Notes: generated by a model not told the origin, from the letters alone. Positions 1 through 11,295 are shown, numbered from the stretch's first letter. The stretch is 64,000 nt of DNA from Pseudomonas sp. KUIN-1 (GCF_009176725.1 NZ_AP020337.1:434001-498000), one strand, 5' to 3'. A program made the numbers and translations.

Positions 1-1443
1 AAACGCGCTGCCCAGCTTGCGGAACACGCCGGCCACACGGGTGTAGGCGTACAGCAGATAGGGCGCGGTGTTGCCTTCGAAACTGAGCATCTGATCGAAG
101 TTGAAGCTGTAATCGCTGGCGCGGTGCTTGGACAGGTCGGCGTATTTCACCGCACTGATGCCCACGGCCTTGGCAATGCTGCGCAATTCCGCTTCGGCGA
201 CTTCCGGGTTCTTTTCCTTGACCAGCGTGTAGGCACGTTCTTCGGCTTCATCAAGCAGGTCGATGAGCTTGACCGTACCGCCATCACGGGTCTTGAACGG
301 GCGGCCGTCGGCGCCGTTCATGGTGCCGAAGCCCATGTGTTCGAGCTGCATGCCGTCATGCACGAAACCGGCGCGGCGCGCCACTTCGAACACCTGCTGG
401 AAGTGCAGGGCCTGACGCTGGTCGACGAAATACAGTACGCGATCGGCCTTGAGCACCTTGCTGCGATAGCGGATCGCTGCCAGGTCGGTGGTGGCATACA
501 GATAACCGCCACCGGCCTTCTGCACGATGACCGGCAACGGCGTGTCATCGGCGGTGCGGAATTCTTCGAGAAACACGCATTGTGCGCCATTGCTCTCGAC
601 CAGCAGGCCCGTGGCTTTCAGGTCGTTGACGACATTGGCCAGGTCATCGTTATAGGCGCTTTCGCCCATCACGTCGGCCGGGGTCAGCTTGACGTTGAGG
701 CGCTCGTAGGTCTCCTGGCAGTGCGACAGCGAGATGTCCTTGAAACGCGTCCACAGCGCCAGGCATTCGGCATCGCCGGCCTGCAGCTTGACCACCAGGC
801 CACGGGCACGCTCGGCGAACTCTTCGGACTCGTCAAAGCGCTGCTTGGCGGCGCGGTAGAAGTTTTCCAGGTCGGACAGCTCGTCGCTGGTCGCCGGCTT
901 TTCCTGCAGATAGGCCAGCAGCATGCCGAACTGGGTGCCCCAGTCGCCCACGTGGTTCTGGCGAATGACCGTGTCACCGAGAAACTCGAGAACGTTCGCT
1001 ACGCCGTCGCCAATAATGGTCGAGCGCAGGTGCCCAACGTGCATTTCCTTGGCCAGATTGGGTGCCGACAGATCGACCACCACGCGCTGTGCAGCGCCCG
1101 CCTTGCGGACCGACAGTTTTTCCGGGTCGGCCAAGGCAGCGTCGAGGCGTGCGGCCAGCGCGGCGGTGTTCTGGAAGAAGTTCAGGAAGCCCGGCCCGGC
1201 AATTTCGACCTTGCTGATCTGCTCGTCGGCCGGGAGTGCGGCGATCAGTTTTTCAGCCAGATCGCGCGGTTTCATGCCGGCAGGCTTGGCGAGCATCATC
1301 GCGATATTGCTGGCGAAGTCGCCGTGCGTCTTGTCGCGGGCGTTTTCCACCTGAATCGCCGGCGTCAGCCCTTCTGGCAAGACGCCCTCGGTGACGAGAC
1401 GGGTCAGGGCTTGTTGAATCAGCTGGCGAATCGTGTCTTTCAT
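1..1443 (-). CDS. argS: Arginyl-tRNA synthetase, C-terminus outside window
   Basis: Charges tRNA-Arg with arginine in the cytoplasm. The visible part is the first 481 residues, starting [11 protein letters not shown] at an ATG read from position 1443. It holds the N-terminal tRNA D-loop-binding domain, the class I signature HVGH after the SAPNLAKEM segment, and the catalytic Rossmann core up to the region around PFKTRDG that takes the place of KMSKS in this enzyme. The remaining part, roughly 100 residues of the anticodon-binding domain if it has the usual length near 580, lies before position 1. The neighbour priA is upstream on the same strand, 97 bp away, as in other pseudomonads. Confidence 0.97.
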   Translation of the reverse strand, partial: MKDTIRQLIQQALTRLVTEGVLPEGLTPAIQVENARDKTHGDFASNIAMMLAKPAGMKPRDLAEKLIAALPADEQISKVEIAGPGFLNFFQNTAALAARLDAALADPEKLSVRKAGAAQRVVVDLSAPNLAKEMHVGHLRSTIIGDGVANVLEFLGDTVIRQNHVGDWGTQFGMLLAYLQEKPATSDELSDLENFYRAAKQRFDESEEFAERARGLVVKLQAGDAECLALWTRFKDISLSHCQETYERLNVKLTPADVMGESAYNDDLANVVNDLKATGLLVESNGAQCVFLEEFRTADDTPLPVIVQKAGGGYLYATTDLAAIRYRSKVLKADRVLYFVDQRQALHFQQVFEVARRAGFVHDGMQLEHMGFGTMNGADGRPFKTRDGGTVKLIDLLDEAEERAYTLVKEKNPEVAEAELRSIAKAVGISAVKYADLSKHRASDYSFNFDQMLSFEGNTAPYLLYAYTRVAGVFRKLGSAF

Positions 1444-1540
1444 GGTGCTCTCTTCGACCGCAAGCGCGGTGGCGCTTCGATGCGCGGGTGGAAAAACTCC
1501 GCATTATCCGTTGCTCAAGCCTGCTTGCCAACGGCGTGAC

Positions 1541-3760
1541 TTAATAAAGATCCACGGGATCCACATCCAGCGACCATCTGACCTGTCGACCGCTGGGCAT
1601 TTGCTCCAGTGCGAGCAGCCAGGTGGCAAGCAATTTATGCAGTGGCGCGCGGGCGCTGGACTGCACCAGCAGTTGCGCGCGATAACGCCCGGCGCGGCGT
1701 TCCATCGGGGCCGGAACCGGGCCCAGCAGCTCTATGCCGCCCAGCGCCATTTGCGCAACCAGTTGCTCGGCATCGCTGCAGGCCTGATCGAGAAAGGCCT
1801 CGGCCTGTCCCGGCTTGTGCGCTTCGGCGCGCAGCAGTGCAAGGTGTGAAAACGGTGGCAGACTCGCTGAACGGCGCTCGCTCAAGGCTTGTTCGGCAAA
1901 GGCGAAATAACCCTGCTCGGTCAGCTGGATCAGCAACGGATGGTCGGCCAGGTGGGTCTGGATGATCACCTTGCCAGGCTCTTCGGCGCGCCCGGCACGG
2001 CCTGCCACCTGCACGATCAGTTGCGCCATGCGCTCGCTGGCGCGGAAGTCGCCGGAAAACAGCCCGCCGTCGGCGTCCAGAATCGAGACCAGCGTGACCC
2101 GGGGAAAGTGATGGCCCTTGGCGAGCATTTGCGTGCCGACCAGAATGCACGGCTGACCGCGCTGGATCGTCGTGAACAGCTGGTTCATGGCGTCCTTGCG
2201 CGACGTGCTGTCGCGATCGACACGCAGCACGGGGTAGTCCGAAAACAGAATCGCCAGGCGCTCTTCGGCGCGCTCGGTGCCGGCGCCTACCGGGCGCAAA
2301 TCCACCTTGCCGCACGACGGGCACTGACGCGGTACGCGCTCGACATACCCGCAGTGATGGCAGCGCAGTTCGCCCGAGCGCTGGTGCACGGTCATGCGTG
2401 CATCACAGCGTTGGCAGCCGGACATCCAGCCGCAGTCGTGGCACAGCAAAGTTGGCGCAAAGCCGCGACGGTTGAGGAACACCAAAACCTGCTGGCCTGC
2501 CGCGAGCGTCTGGCCGATGGCCTGCTGCATGGGCCCGGAGATGCCGCTGTCCAGCGGTCGGCTCTTGACGTCCAGGCGCATAAAGCGTGGCTGTTGTGCG
2601 CCGCCCGCGCGCTGATTCAGGCGCAACAGGCCATAGCGGCCGGTGTAGGCGTTGTGCAGGCTTTCCAGGGACGGCGTGGCCGAGCCCAGGACAATCGGAA
2701 TGTTTTCCTGACGCGCCCGCACCAGTGCCAGATCGCGGGCGTGATAGCGCAGACCTTCCTGCTGTTTATAGGAACCGTCGTGTTCTTCGTCGATGATGAT
2801 CAGGCCGGGGTTTTTCATCGGCGTGAACAGCGCCGAACGCGTGCCGATGATGATGTCCGCCTCGCCATCGCGAGCCGCCAGCCAGGCGTCCAGCCGTTCG
2901 CGGTCGTTGACCGCCGAGTGGACCAGCGCAATGCGCGCATTGAAGCGCTGCTCGAAGCGCGCCAGGGTCTGCGGGCCGAGGTTGATTTCCGGGATCAGCA
3001 CCAGCGCCTGCTTGCCGGCTTCGAGGGTTTCGCGGATCAGTTGCAGATAGACTTCGGTCTTGCCGCTGCCGGTGACACCTGCCAGCAGAAACGCATGAAA
3101 GCTGTCGAATCCGGCGCGGATCGCTTCGTAAGCGGCGCGTTGTTCGGTGTTGAGTGGCAATTCAGGCTGGGCCAGCCAGTGTTCATGGCGTGCGCTGGGC
3201 GCATGGCTGCGGACCTCGACGTACACCAGCTCCTTGGCCAGCAACAGGTTGAGGCTGTCCCTGTTAAGCATCAGCTTGCTGAGCAGTTGATGCGCCACTC
3301 CGTGCGGGTGCTGGGCAAGGGTGGTCAGGGCTTCGCGCTGCTTGGGCGCGCGGGCGATGCGCGGATCGTCGACGCTGGCGCCCGGGGCCACATGCCAGAA
3401 GCGCTCCTGGCGACTTTCGGCCAGTTCGCCCTGACGCAGCAGCACCGGCAAGGCCCAGCTCAGTGTGTCTCCGAGGCTGTGCTGGTAGTACTGCGAGGTC
3501 CACAGGCACAGCTTGAACAGCGCGGGCGGCAGCGGCGCTTCGCTGTCGAGCAGGGCGATTGCCGGCTTGAGCTTGTCGGCGGGTACTTCGCTGTGATCGA
3601 CCACTTCCACCAGAATGCCGATCATTTCCCGACGTCCGAACGGCACTCGCAGACGCATGCCCGGCTGCAAGGCGCTGCGCGACACGCCCGCAGGGGCGCG
3701 GTAGTCGAACAGGCGGCGAAGCGGCGAGGGCAGGGCAAGGCGCAGGATGGCGTCGGGCAC
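1541..3760 (-). CDS. priA: Primosomal protein N' (PriA replication restart helicase)
   Basis: A 3'-to-5' superfamily 2 DNA helicase that reloads the replisome at stalled forks. The 739 residues show the N-terminal 3'-DNA-binding domain, Walker A GVTGSGKTEV near residue 230, the DEEH box in IIIDEEHDGSYK, and the zinc-binding cysteine cluster (CHDCG, CQRC, CHHCG, CPSCGK) within the C-terminal helicase lobe. The length is normal for the family. Translation starts at a GTG (MPDAILRLAL). It is divergent from rpmE, and the 169-bp gap between them holds the rpmE promoter. Confidence 0.97.
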   Translation of the reverse strand: MPDAILRLALPSPLRRLFDYRAPAGVSRSALQPGMRLRVPFGRREMIGILVEVVDHSEVPADKLKPAIALLDSEAPLPPALFKLCLWTSQYYQHSLGDTLSWALPVLLRQGELAESRQERFWHVAPGASVDDPRIARAPKQREALTTLAQHPHGVAHQLLSKLMLNRDSLNLLLAKELVYVEVRSHAPSARHEHWLAQPELPLNTEQRAAYEAIRAGFDSFHAFLLAGVTGSGKTEVYLQLIRETLEAGKQALVLIPEINLGPQTLARFEQRFNARIALVHSAVNDRERLDAWLAARDGEADIIIGTRSALFTPMKNPGLIIIDEEHDGSYKQQEGLRYHARDLALVRARQENIPIVLGSATPSLESLHNAYTGRYGLLRLNQRAGGAQQPRFMRLDVKSRPLDSGISGPMQQAIGQTLAAGQQVLVFLNRRGFAPTLLCHDCGWMSGCQRCDARMTVHQRSGELRCHHCGYVERVPRQCPSCGKVDLRPVGAGTERAEERLAILFSDYPVLRVDRDSTSRKDAMNQLFTTIQRGQPCILVGTQMLAKGHHFPRVTLVSILDADGGLFSGDFRASERMAQLIVQVAGRAGRAEEPGKVIIQTHLADHPLLIQLTEQGYFAFAEQALSERRSASLPPFSHLALLRAEAHKPGQAEAFLDQACSDAEQLVAQMALGGIELLGPVPAPMERRAGRYRAQLLVQSSARAPLHKLLATWLLALEQMPSGRQVRWSLDVDPVDLY

Positions 3761-3831
3761 GCGGTGTTTCCCTGTGGTGATAAGTGATGACGGAGGCGCG
3801 ATCTTAGCAGACGACCGGTGTGAAGGTTCGC

Positions 3832-3859
3832 TTGCGTCGTTGCAATTGTCTGGTACTAT
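3832..3859 (+). promoter_or_regulatory. Candidate sigma-70 promoter of rpmE
   Basis: A -35-like TTGCGT (3832-3837) is followed by a 16-bp spacer and a -10-like TACTAT (3854-3859), in the priA-rpmE divergent gap. It would give a leader of about 65 nt before the rpmE ATG at 3930, which is preceded by the ribosome binding site GAGGAA. This is a match by eye only. Confidence 0.45.
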
Positions 3860-3929
3860 CCGCAGCCTATTTCCGTGCGGTATTCAACAATAGTGTTGGG
3901 TGGCGGCGCGTTAGACCGAGGAAGTACCG

Positions 3930-4151
3930 ATGAAAGCTGATATCCATCCAGTTTACGAAGCCATTGACGCTACCTGCAGCTGCGGCAATGTCATCAAGAC
4001 CCGTTCCACCCTGGCCGCTCCTCTGAGCCTGGACGTGTGCAACGAGTGCCACCCGTTCTACACCGGCAAGCAGAAGATGCTTGACGTTGGCGGCCGTGTC
4101 GACAAGTTCAAATCCCGTTTCGGTGCGTTCGGCGCAACCAAAGCGAAGTAA
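3930..4151 (+). CDS. rpmE: 50S ribosomal protein L31, zinc-binding type
   Basis: Small protein of the 50S subunit that helps bridge to the 30S head. It has 73 residues, a usual length. Four cysteines (Cys16, Cys18, Cys37, Cys40) form the C-x-C ... C-x-x-C zinc site, so this is the zinc-containing form and not the Zur-regulated zinc-free paralog. The ribosome binding site GAGGAAGTACCG precedes the ATG. The thermonuclease gene starts 13 bp downstream, so the two are probably co-transcribed. Confidence 0.97.
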   Translation: MKADIHPVYEAIDATCSCGNVIKTRSTLAAPLSLDVCNECHPFYTGKQKMLDVGGRVDKFKSRFGAFGATKAK

Positions 4152-4164
4152 GACTGGCTGCCCT

Positions 4165-4968
4165 ATGGGCATCTCCAGGCTGCTTGAAAAGGCGCTCCTT
4201 GTGGGCGTCTTTTTTATGCCCGCGATTTGGGTGTCCGCTGCGCAGGCCTTCTGCCCCGCACCTGCCTCGTTGCCGATTGCACAGGTGCAGCGTGTGGTCG
4301 ACGGCGACACGTTAAAGCTGACCGATGGCCGCAGTGTGCGAATGATCGGGCTCAATACGCCTGAAACCGGCAGGAAAGGCCGGTCGGCCGAACCGTTTGC
4401 CGAGGCGGCGAAAAAGCGCTTGCAGACGCTGGTGAATGAAAGCGGCGGCAAGGTCAGGCTGCGTATCGGCCAGCAGGGCAAGGATCATTACGGCCGCACG
4501 CTGGCCAACGTCTATGACCGTAAGGGCGCCAACCTCGAGGCGCAGTTGCTGAGTGAAGGTCTGGGCTATCTGGTGGCCGTTGCGCCCAATGTCAGGCTGG
4601 TCGCTTGCCAGCAGGGCGCGGAGCGTCAGGCACGTGAGGCGCGGCTGGGTGTGTGGCGCAATTCGCCGGTGCAGTCCTCGACCCGGCTGAGCACAGGCGG
4701 GTTCGCGATTGTGTCCGGTCAGGTCAGGCGTGTGCAGCGCAATCGCGGCGGTATCTGGATCGAGTTGCAGGGCTCGCTGGTCCTGCGTGTCGCGCCTGCC
4801 CACCTGAATGCGTTCGATACGGCGATGCTCCAGCGCCTCGAAGGGCAGCAGGTCGAAGCGCGTGGCTGGGTAGTCGACCGCTCCCGGCGCGCGGGCCTGA
4901 AAGCCGGGCAGTCCCGCTGGCTGCTGCCACTGACCCATCCCGCCATGCTGAGCCCTCCCCGCCGTTAG
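4165..4968 (+). CDS. Secreted thermonuclease (SNase-like) family protein
   Basis: Predicted calcium-dependent phosphodiesterase of the staphylococcal nuclease fold. I chose the ATG at 4165 because it gives a clean signal peptide (MGISRLLEKALLVGVFF..., cleavage near AQA-FC), so the protein is probably periplasmic or secreted. It has 267 residues. SNase motifs follow in order: DGDTLKL (calcium ligands), RMIGLNTPET (catalytic Arg) and DHYGRTLA (second Arg). After the nuclease domain there is an extra region of about 100 residues that looks like a beta-rich OB-like extension with no motif I recognise. It lies 13 bp after rpmE. Confidence 0.85.
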   Translation: MGISRLLEKALLVGVFFMPAIWVSAAQAFCPAPASLPIAQVQRVVDGDTLKLTDGRSVRMIGLNTPETGRKGRSAEPFAEAAKKRLQTLVNESGGKVRLRIGQQGKDHYGRTLANVYDRKGANLEAQLLSEGLGYLVAVAPNVRLVACQQGAERQAREARLGVWRNSPVQSSTRLSTGGFAIVSGQVRRVQRNRGGIWIELQGSLVLRVAPAHLNAFDTAMLQRLEGQQVEARGWVVDRSRRAGLKAGQSRWLLPLTHPAMLSPPRR

Positions 4969-5149
4969 AAGCGCCCTCCAGGCCAGTGATCCGACGAGCG
5001 TGACCGAGTGTTCACGTATCAGGCCTCTAAGCTAAAGTCTAAGCCTGTGCCTATTGACAGCAGTGACTGGCCAGTCTTGTTAGGACTATGCATCTTGCGT
5101 ATCCTCGGCGGTCCGTCTGTCCCACAGTAAAAAAAGCGGAATCCAATAC

Positions 5150-6418
5150 ATGTCAGATCTGAAAACTGCCGCGCTCGAATACCATGCCAATCCTCGTCCG
5201 GGGAAGCTGAGCGTCGAACTCACCAAGCCGACCGCAACCGCTCGTGACCTGGCTCTGGCCTACAGCCCTGGCGTTGCTGAACCCGTGCGTGAAATTGCCC
5301 GTGACCCCGAGCTGGCTTACAAGTACACCGGCAAAGGCAATCTGGTAGCAGTTATTTCTGATGGCACCGCGATTCTCGGCCTCGGCGATCTGGGGCCATT
5401 GGCTTCCAAGCCGGTCATGGAAGGTAAGGGCGTTCTGTTCAAGCGCTTCGCCGGTATCGACGTTTTCGATATCGAAGTCGATTCCGAAAGCCCGCAGGCG
5501 TTCATCGACACCGTCAAGCGTATCTCCATCACCTTCGGTGGCATCAACCTGGAAGACATCAAGGCGCCTGAGTGCTTTGAAATCGAGAAGGCGCTGATCG
5601 AACAGTGCGACATCCCGGTTTTCCATGATGACCAGCACGGCACCGCTATCGTGACGGCGGCCGGCATGATCAACGCACTGGAAATCGTCGGCAAGACCCT
5701 CGAATCGGCGAAGATCGTCTGCCTGGGCGCTGGCGCTGCAGCCATCTCCTGCATGAAGCTGCTGGTGAGCATGGGCGCGAAGATCGAAAACATCTTCATG
5801 GTCGACCGTACCGGCGTTATCCACTCCGGCCGTACCGACCTGAACCAGTACAAGGCTGCATTCGCTCACGCTACCGAGAAGCGCTCGCTGACCGATGCAC
5901 TGGATGGCGCTGACGTATTCGTAGGCCTGTCCGGCCCTAACCTGCTGAGCGCTGAAAACCTCAAGCTGATGGCCAAGGACCCGATCGTGTTCGCTTGCTC
6001 GAACCCTGATCCGGAAATCTCCCCGGAACTGGCTCACGCCACGCGCAGCGATGTGATCATGGCCACTGGCCGTTCGGACTACCCGAACCAGGTCAACAAC
6101 GTGCTGGGCTTCCCGTTCATCTTCCGCGGTGCTCTGGACGTTCGCGCCAAGCGCATCAACGAAGAAATGAAAATCGCTGCGGCCAACGCCTTGCGCGAAC
6201 TGGCCAAGCTGCCTGTGCCACAGGAAGTCAGCGACGCCTACGGCGGCATCAAACTGGAATTCGGTCGTGAGTACATCATCCCGAAACCAATGGATACGCG
6301 CCTGCTGGGCCTGATCGCCGATGCAGTGGCCAAGGCCGCCATCGAAAGCGGCGTTGCCACCCTGCCTTATCCGAAGCACTACCCGCTGACCAGCGTGGAT
6401 GACGTGTTCAAGGGCTGA
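5150..6418 (+). CDS. maeB: Malic enzyme (malate dehydrogenase, oxaloacetate-decarboxylating)
   Basis: Converts malate to pyruvate, CO2 and NAD(P)H, linking the TCA cycle to pyruvate and NADPH supply. It has 422 residues: the malic enzyme N-terminal domain (AYSPGVAEP, the Tyr-containing segment), the metal/substrate segment FHDDQHGTAIV, and a Rossmann NAD(P) domain with GAGAAA. It has only the malic enzyme half; the phosphotransacetylase-like domain of the long E. coli MaeB is absent, as in other Pseudomonas. The symbol follows common Pseudomonas usage. Cofactor preference cannot be read with confidence. A strong terminator follows at once. Confidence 0.93.
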   Translation: MSDLKTAALEYHANPRPGKLSVELTKPTATARDLALAYSPGVAEPVREIARDPELAYKYTGKGNLVAVISDGTAILGLGDLGPLASKPVMEGKGVLFKRFAGIDVFDIEVDSESPQAFIDTVKRISITFGGINLEDIKAPECFEIEKALIEQCDIPVFHDDQHGTAIVTAAGMINALEIVGKTLESAKIVCLGAGAAAISCMKLLVSMGAKIENIFMVDRTGVIHSGRTDLNQYKAAFAHATEKRSLTDALDGADVFVGLSGPNLLSAENLKLMAKDPIVFACSNPDPEISPELAHATRSDVIMATGRSDYPNQVNNVLGFPFIFRGALDVRAKRINEEMKIAAANALRELAKLPVPQEVSDAYGGIKLEFGREYIIPKPMDTRLLGLIADAVAKAAIESGVATLPYPKHYPLTSVDDVFKG

Positions 6419-6431
6419 TCCCTGAGCCAAT

Positions 6432-6465
6432 AAAAAACCCCTGCAGCGATGCAGGGGTTTTTTTA
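6432..6465 (+). terminator. Rho-independent terminator of maeB
   Basis: A-run, then stem ACCCCTGCA / TGCAGGGGT with loop GCGA, then a run of seven T, beginning about 13 bp after the maeB stop. This is a textbook intrinsic terminator; the A-run at its 5' side could let it act in both directions, although ponA ends 540 bp away. Confidence 0.92.
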
Positions 6466-6511
6466 TGCCTTGGATACCCTGCACTTGTGGGGCATTTTCA
6501 GGGATTGAACT

Positions 6512-6650
6512 GGCCTCTTCGCGAGCAAGCTCGCTCCCACAAGTGCGGTGTATACCTGACCGGCAGGCGGGGCAGCGGGGAGATAACTGCCCCTGAAGAT
6601 TTTATGGCGTGTGAAGATCTTGTGGGAGCGAGCTTGCTCGCGAAGAGGCC
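6512..6650. repeat. REPIN: two REP elements in inverted orientation
   Basis: The segments 6512-6541 and 6621-6650 are exact reverse complements over 30 bp, with core GGGAGCGAGCTTGCTCGCGA, the common Pseudomonas REP core. The spacer is 79 bp. Such paired REPs are mobilised by REP-associated tyrosine transposases (RAYT); no RAYT gene is in this window. Confidence 0.9.
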
Positions 6651-6796
6651 GGTATGCGAGGCTGCGTGCCAAGGGCAAGTGCGCGAAAGTGGCCCTGGTG
6701 GCCTGCATGCGGGTGTTGCTGATACGCCTGAACGCCATGGTGCGCGACGGAACACCATGGCGTGATCATGCGGTTTGAATGGGGGCGGGCTTTGCC

Positions 6797-6825
6797 TGCC
6801 ATCGCGGAATCTATCCGCGATGGCA
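6797..6825. terminator. Perfect 12-bp hairpin, possible ponA 3' structure
   Basis: TGCCATCGCGGA and its exact reverse complement flank a 5-nt loop (ATCTA). It is 180 bp past the ponA stop. There is no U-run on the minus-strand side (an AT-rich TTATAA follows on the plus strand), so termination is only a guess. Confidence 0.4.
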
Positions 6826-7004
6826 TTATAAAATGCCCATTCATCGGGGGATGATGAAAGACAGTTGGCTCCCACGGGACCTGCGTATAACCGTCAGGGC
6901 GGAGCATGGGCAGGATGGTGATCTGACTGACGACTATCGTTCCTCACGCTCCAGCGTGGCAATGCCTTTCGTGACGCTCCGTGTCACAAGCCCGCGCAGT
7001 GCTA

Positions 7005-9449
7005 TCAGAACAAATCGATCGGCGCTGACTCATCCGCTGGCAACGGACTGCCCGGTGCACTGCTGCCGCCCAGTTCGTTGACGCTTGGTGGTGTGTCTTC
7101 GCTTTTGAACAGCTCGAAGAATGCGTTCGGCGTGCTTGGCGTAGCGGCGCGGCCACTCAATGGGTCGACGCGCAGGCTGAGAATGCCTGGCGGTTCGGCC
7201 TGCTGATGCGGTGGCTTGTCCTTGAGCGCGGCGCTCATGTAGTCCATCCAGATCGGCAGCGAGACCGTCCCGCCGAATTCGTGACGGCCAAGGCTTTCAG
7301 GCTGATCGAAACCACTCCACACCGTCGTCACGTAGTCTGCGTTATACCCGGAGAACCAGGCATCCTTGGAATCGTTGGTGGTACCGGTCTTGCCGGCGAT
7401 GTCCGGTCTGTTCATGGACAGCGCGCGGCGCCCGGTGCCGCGCTTGATCACGTCCTGCAGCATGCTGTTCAGAATGTACGTGGTGCGGCCATCGACAATG
7501 CGCTCGGCAACGGCAGGCGCTTGCGGCTGGGCGGGTGCGCCCGGTGGACCCGCAACGACGCTCGGGCTGTCATGTACCGCAAAGGTCGAAGTATTGGGCG
7601 CGGTGTTGACGTCATTGGCCGGAACGCTTGGCGGGTTGGCGACAAACAGGGTCTGGCCGTCACGGTTCTCGATGGTCTGGATCAGATAAGGACTGACCTT
7701 GTAACCGCCGTTGGCGAAGGTTGCCCAGCCGGTGGCGATTTCCATCGGGGTCAGTGTCGCCGTACCCAGTGCCAGCGACAGGTTGCGCGGCAAGTCCTGC
7801 TTGGAGAAGCCGAAGCGGGTGATGTAGTCGATGGTGCTGTCGATGCCGAGGGCCTGAAGCAAGCGGATCGATACCAGGTTACGAGACTTGTACAGCGCCT
7901 CGCGCAGGCGGATTGGCCCGAGGAAGGTGTTGGTGTCATTTTTCGGACGCCATACCTTGTCCAGGTATTCGTCGACAAAGACGATAGGCGCGTCGTTCAC
8001 CAGGCTGGAAGCGGTGTAACCGTTATCCAGCGCAGCGCTGTAGATGAACGGCTTGAAGCTGGAGCCCGGTTGACGTTTGGCCTGCATGGCACGGTTGTAG
8101 TTGCTCTGCTCGAACGCGAAGCCGCCGACCAGCGCACGAATGGCACCGTTCTGCGGATCAAGCGATACCAGTGCGCTCTGCGCGACGGGAATTTGACTGA
8201 ATTTCAGCGAGCCATCGTCCTGGCGCAGCAGACGAACCAGGTCGCCGACCTTGGCAACGTCACCCGGCTGCTTCGGATTGGCGCCCAGGCTGTTGGTATT
8301 CAGGTAAGGCCGCGCCCACTTCATGGTGGCCCAGTCTACGGTTTCTTCCTTCTCGCCGTTGTGGGTCAGAACGCGCAGACCGGTCTTGTCGACCTGGGTC
8401 ACGATGCCGGGCTCGAGGCCGTTGATCATGCGCTGCCTGGTCAGTTCCTGTACCCAGTTGGCGCGGGTCATGCCCGGGAATCGGCTTTCCGGACCACGGT
8501 AGCCGTGGCGCTGGTCGTAATCGATCAAGCCTTGCTGGATGGACTTGTTGGCGTGTTCCTGAAGGTCGCTCGGCACCGTCGTGGTGACGCGGAAGCCTTC
8601 TGTGTAGGCCTCGCTGCCATAGCGGCCGACCATTTCTGCCCGCGCCATTTCAGCGATGTACGGCGCATTCACTTCCGGCGTCGGCACGTGATAGCTGGCG
8701 TTGAGCGGTTCGTTCAGCGCTGCCTGGTAAGCGGCCTGGTCGATCTTGCCCAGACGATACATGCGGCCGAGGATCCAGTCGCGACGTTCCTTGGCACGGG
8801 TCGGGTTGGCCAACGGGTTGAAGCGTGACGGTGCCTTGGGCAGACCGGCAATCATGGCCATTTGCGCAAGGCTTACATCGCGAATCGATTTGCCATAGTA
8901 GACTTGCGCCGCTGCCTCGATCCCGTAGGCGCGGTTACCCGGATAAATCTTGTTGACGTACAGCTCGAGAATCTCGTCCTTGGTAAGTTGGCGCTCGATT
9001 TGCAAGGCCAACAGGATCTCGGTGGTTTTGCGCGAAAAGCTGCGCTCGCTGGTCAGGAAGAAGTTTTTCGCGACCTGCATGGTGATGGTACTGCCGCCTG
9101 ACTGAATATGGCCGCTCTTGACCAGTTGAGTGGCGGCGCGCATCAGGCTGCCCGGGTCGACGCCGTAGTGGTTGGCGAAGTTGTCGTCTTCGGCCGACAG
9201 CAGTGCGTTGATGAAATTGGGCGGGATTTCCGCGAAGCGAATCGGCGTGCGGCGCATTTCACCGAACTCGGCAATCAGCTTGCCGTCGCTGGTGAACACG
9301 CGCAGGGGGATTTGCAGTTGAATGCTTCGCAGCGCGTCAACGGAGGGCAGGGTCGGGCTCAGGTAAAGAAACGCGCCGCTCAGGCCAAGCAACAGCGAGC
9401 AGAATACCGCGACGAGGGACCACCAGAAAAACTTCAGCAGGCGTATCAA
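7005..9449 (-). CDS. ponA: Penicillin-binding protein 1A (bifunctional transglycosylase/transpeptidase)
   Basis: Class A PBP that polymerises and crosslinks peptidoglycan in the periplasm; 814 residues. One N-terminal membrane anchor (FFWWSLVAVFCSLLLG) is followed by the glycosyltransferase family 51 domain with SAEDDNFANHYG (catalytic Glu) and IYPGNRAYGIEAAAQ. A middle OB-like domain follows, then the transpeptidase domain with GSSFKP (SxxK nucleophile), SRN and GKTGTT. A Pro/Ala-rich insert precedes the last part (about residues 620-640), and the tail is low-complexity. It is transcribed divergently from pilM, as elsewhere in Pseudomonas. Confidence 0.96.
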   Translation of the reverse strand: MIRLLKFFWWSLVAVFCSLLLGLSGAFLYLSPTLPSVDALRSIQLQIPLRVFTSDGKLIAEFGEMRRTPIRFAEIPPNFINALLSAEDDNFANHYGVDPGSLMRAATQLVKSGHIQSGGSTITMQVAKNFFLTSERSFSRKTTEILLALQIERQLTKDEILELYVNKIYPGNRAYGIEAAAQVYYGKSIRDVSLAQMAMIAGLPKAPSRFNPLANPTRAKERRDWILGRMYRLGKIDQAAYQAALNEPLNASYHVPTPEVNAPYIAEMARAEMVGRYGSEAYTEGFRVTTTVPSDLQEHANKSIQQGLIDYDQRHGYRGPESRFPGMTRANWVQELTRQRMINGLEPGIVTQVDKTGLRVLTHNGEKEETVDWATMKWARPYLNTNSLGANPKQPGDVAKVGDLVRLLRQDDGSLKFSQIPVAQSALVSLDPQNGAIRALVGGFAFEQSNYNRAMQAKRQPGSSFKPFIYSAALDNGYTASSLVNDAPIVFVDEYLDKVWRPKNDTNTFLGPIRLREALYKSRNLVSIRLLQALGIDSTIDYITRFGFSKQDLPRNLSLALGTATLTPMEIATGWATFANGGYKVSPYLIQTIENRDGQTLFVANPPSVPANDVNTAPNTSTFAVHDSPSVVAGPPGAPAQPQAPAVAERIVDGRTTYILNSMLQDVIKRGTGRRALSMNRPDIAGKTGTTNDSKDAWFSGYNADYVTTVWSGFDQPESLGRHEFGGTVSLPIWMDYMSAALKDKPPHQQAEPPGILSLRVDPLSGRAATPSTPNAFFELFKSEDTPPSVNELGGSSAPGSPLPADESAPIDLF

Positions 9450-10719
<1,270 letters not shown>

Positions 10720-10720
<1 letters not shown>

Positions 10721-11295
10721 TGGCGCGGATCAACTTATTACCGTGGCGCGAAGAGCTTCGCGAAGAACGAAAGAAACGCTTCCTGACTGCCTTGGTCGGC
10801 GTGTTGGTGGTATCAGTCGGCATTCTGTTTCTGATCGATCGGTACGTCAGCAACGCCCTCGAGCATCAGATGGCACGCAATGCGTTTCTGCAGACACAGA
10901 TTGCCCAGCTCGATATCCGCATCAAGGAGATCAGCGACCTCAAGGCCCGTCGCAAGCAACTGCTCGAGCGCATGAAGATCATTCAGGACCTGCAAGGCAA
11001 CCGCCCGATCACCGGGCGCGTCTTCGATCAACTGGCGCGGACCCTGCCGGATGGCGTCTATTACTCGCAGGTCAAAATGACCGACAAGCTGATCGCCATC
11101 AATGGTGCTGCCGAGTCGAACAACCGGGTTTCCGACCTGATGCGTAATCTTGAAGCTTCCGACTGGCTGGAAGCGCCGAGCCTGACCGAGGTCAAGGCCA
11201 CGACCGCCGGTGCTGTGGATCAGGCCAACGTCTTTCAGTTGACCGTACGCCAGACGCAGCCACCGGTTGCCGCTGCCGCAGGAGCCAAGCCATGA
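10720..11295 (+). CDS. pilN: Type IV pilus assembly protein PilN
   Basis: Bitopic inner-membrane protein, 191 residues. The short cytoplasmic N-terminus INLLPWR (residues 4-10) is the conserved peptide that binds the PilM groove. A single membrane helix (LTALVGVLVVSVGILFLI) is followed by a periplasmic coiled coil and a small ferredoxin-like domain that pairs with PilO. The ATG overlaps the TGA of pilM (TGATG), and the 3' end overlaps pilO by 4 bp, so the three are translationally coupled. Confidence 0.96.

Larger units (their letters stand above)
6419..7004. other. 586-bp convergent gap between maeB and ponA
   Basis: No convincing gene on either strand. The gap holds the maeB terminator, a perfect 30-bp REP inverted pair (6512-6650), a 10-bp inverted repeat CGCCATGGTG at 6733-6762, a 12-bp perfect hairpin at 6797-6825, and a short repeat family member at about 6938-6995 (related to 38768-38970). 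The hairpins are likely 3'-end structures for the two converging transcripts. Confidence 0.75.

Noticed and set aside
6487..6907. Short open frames in the maeB-ponA gap
   Set aside because: They run through REP elements and hairpins in both directions and have no conserved sequence or start signals.
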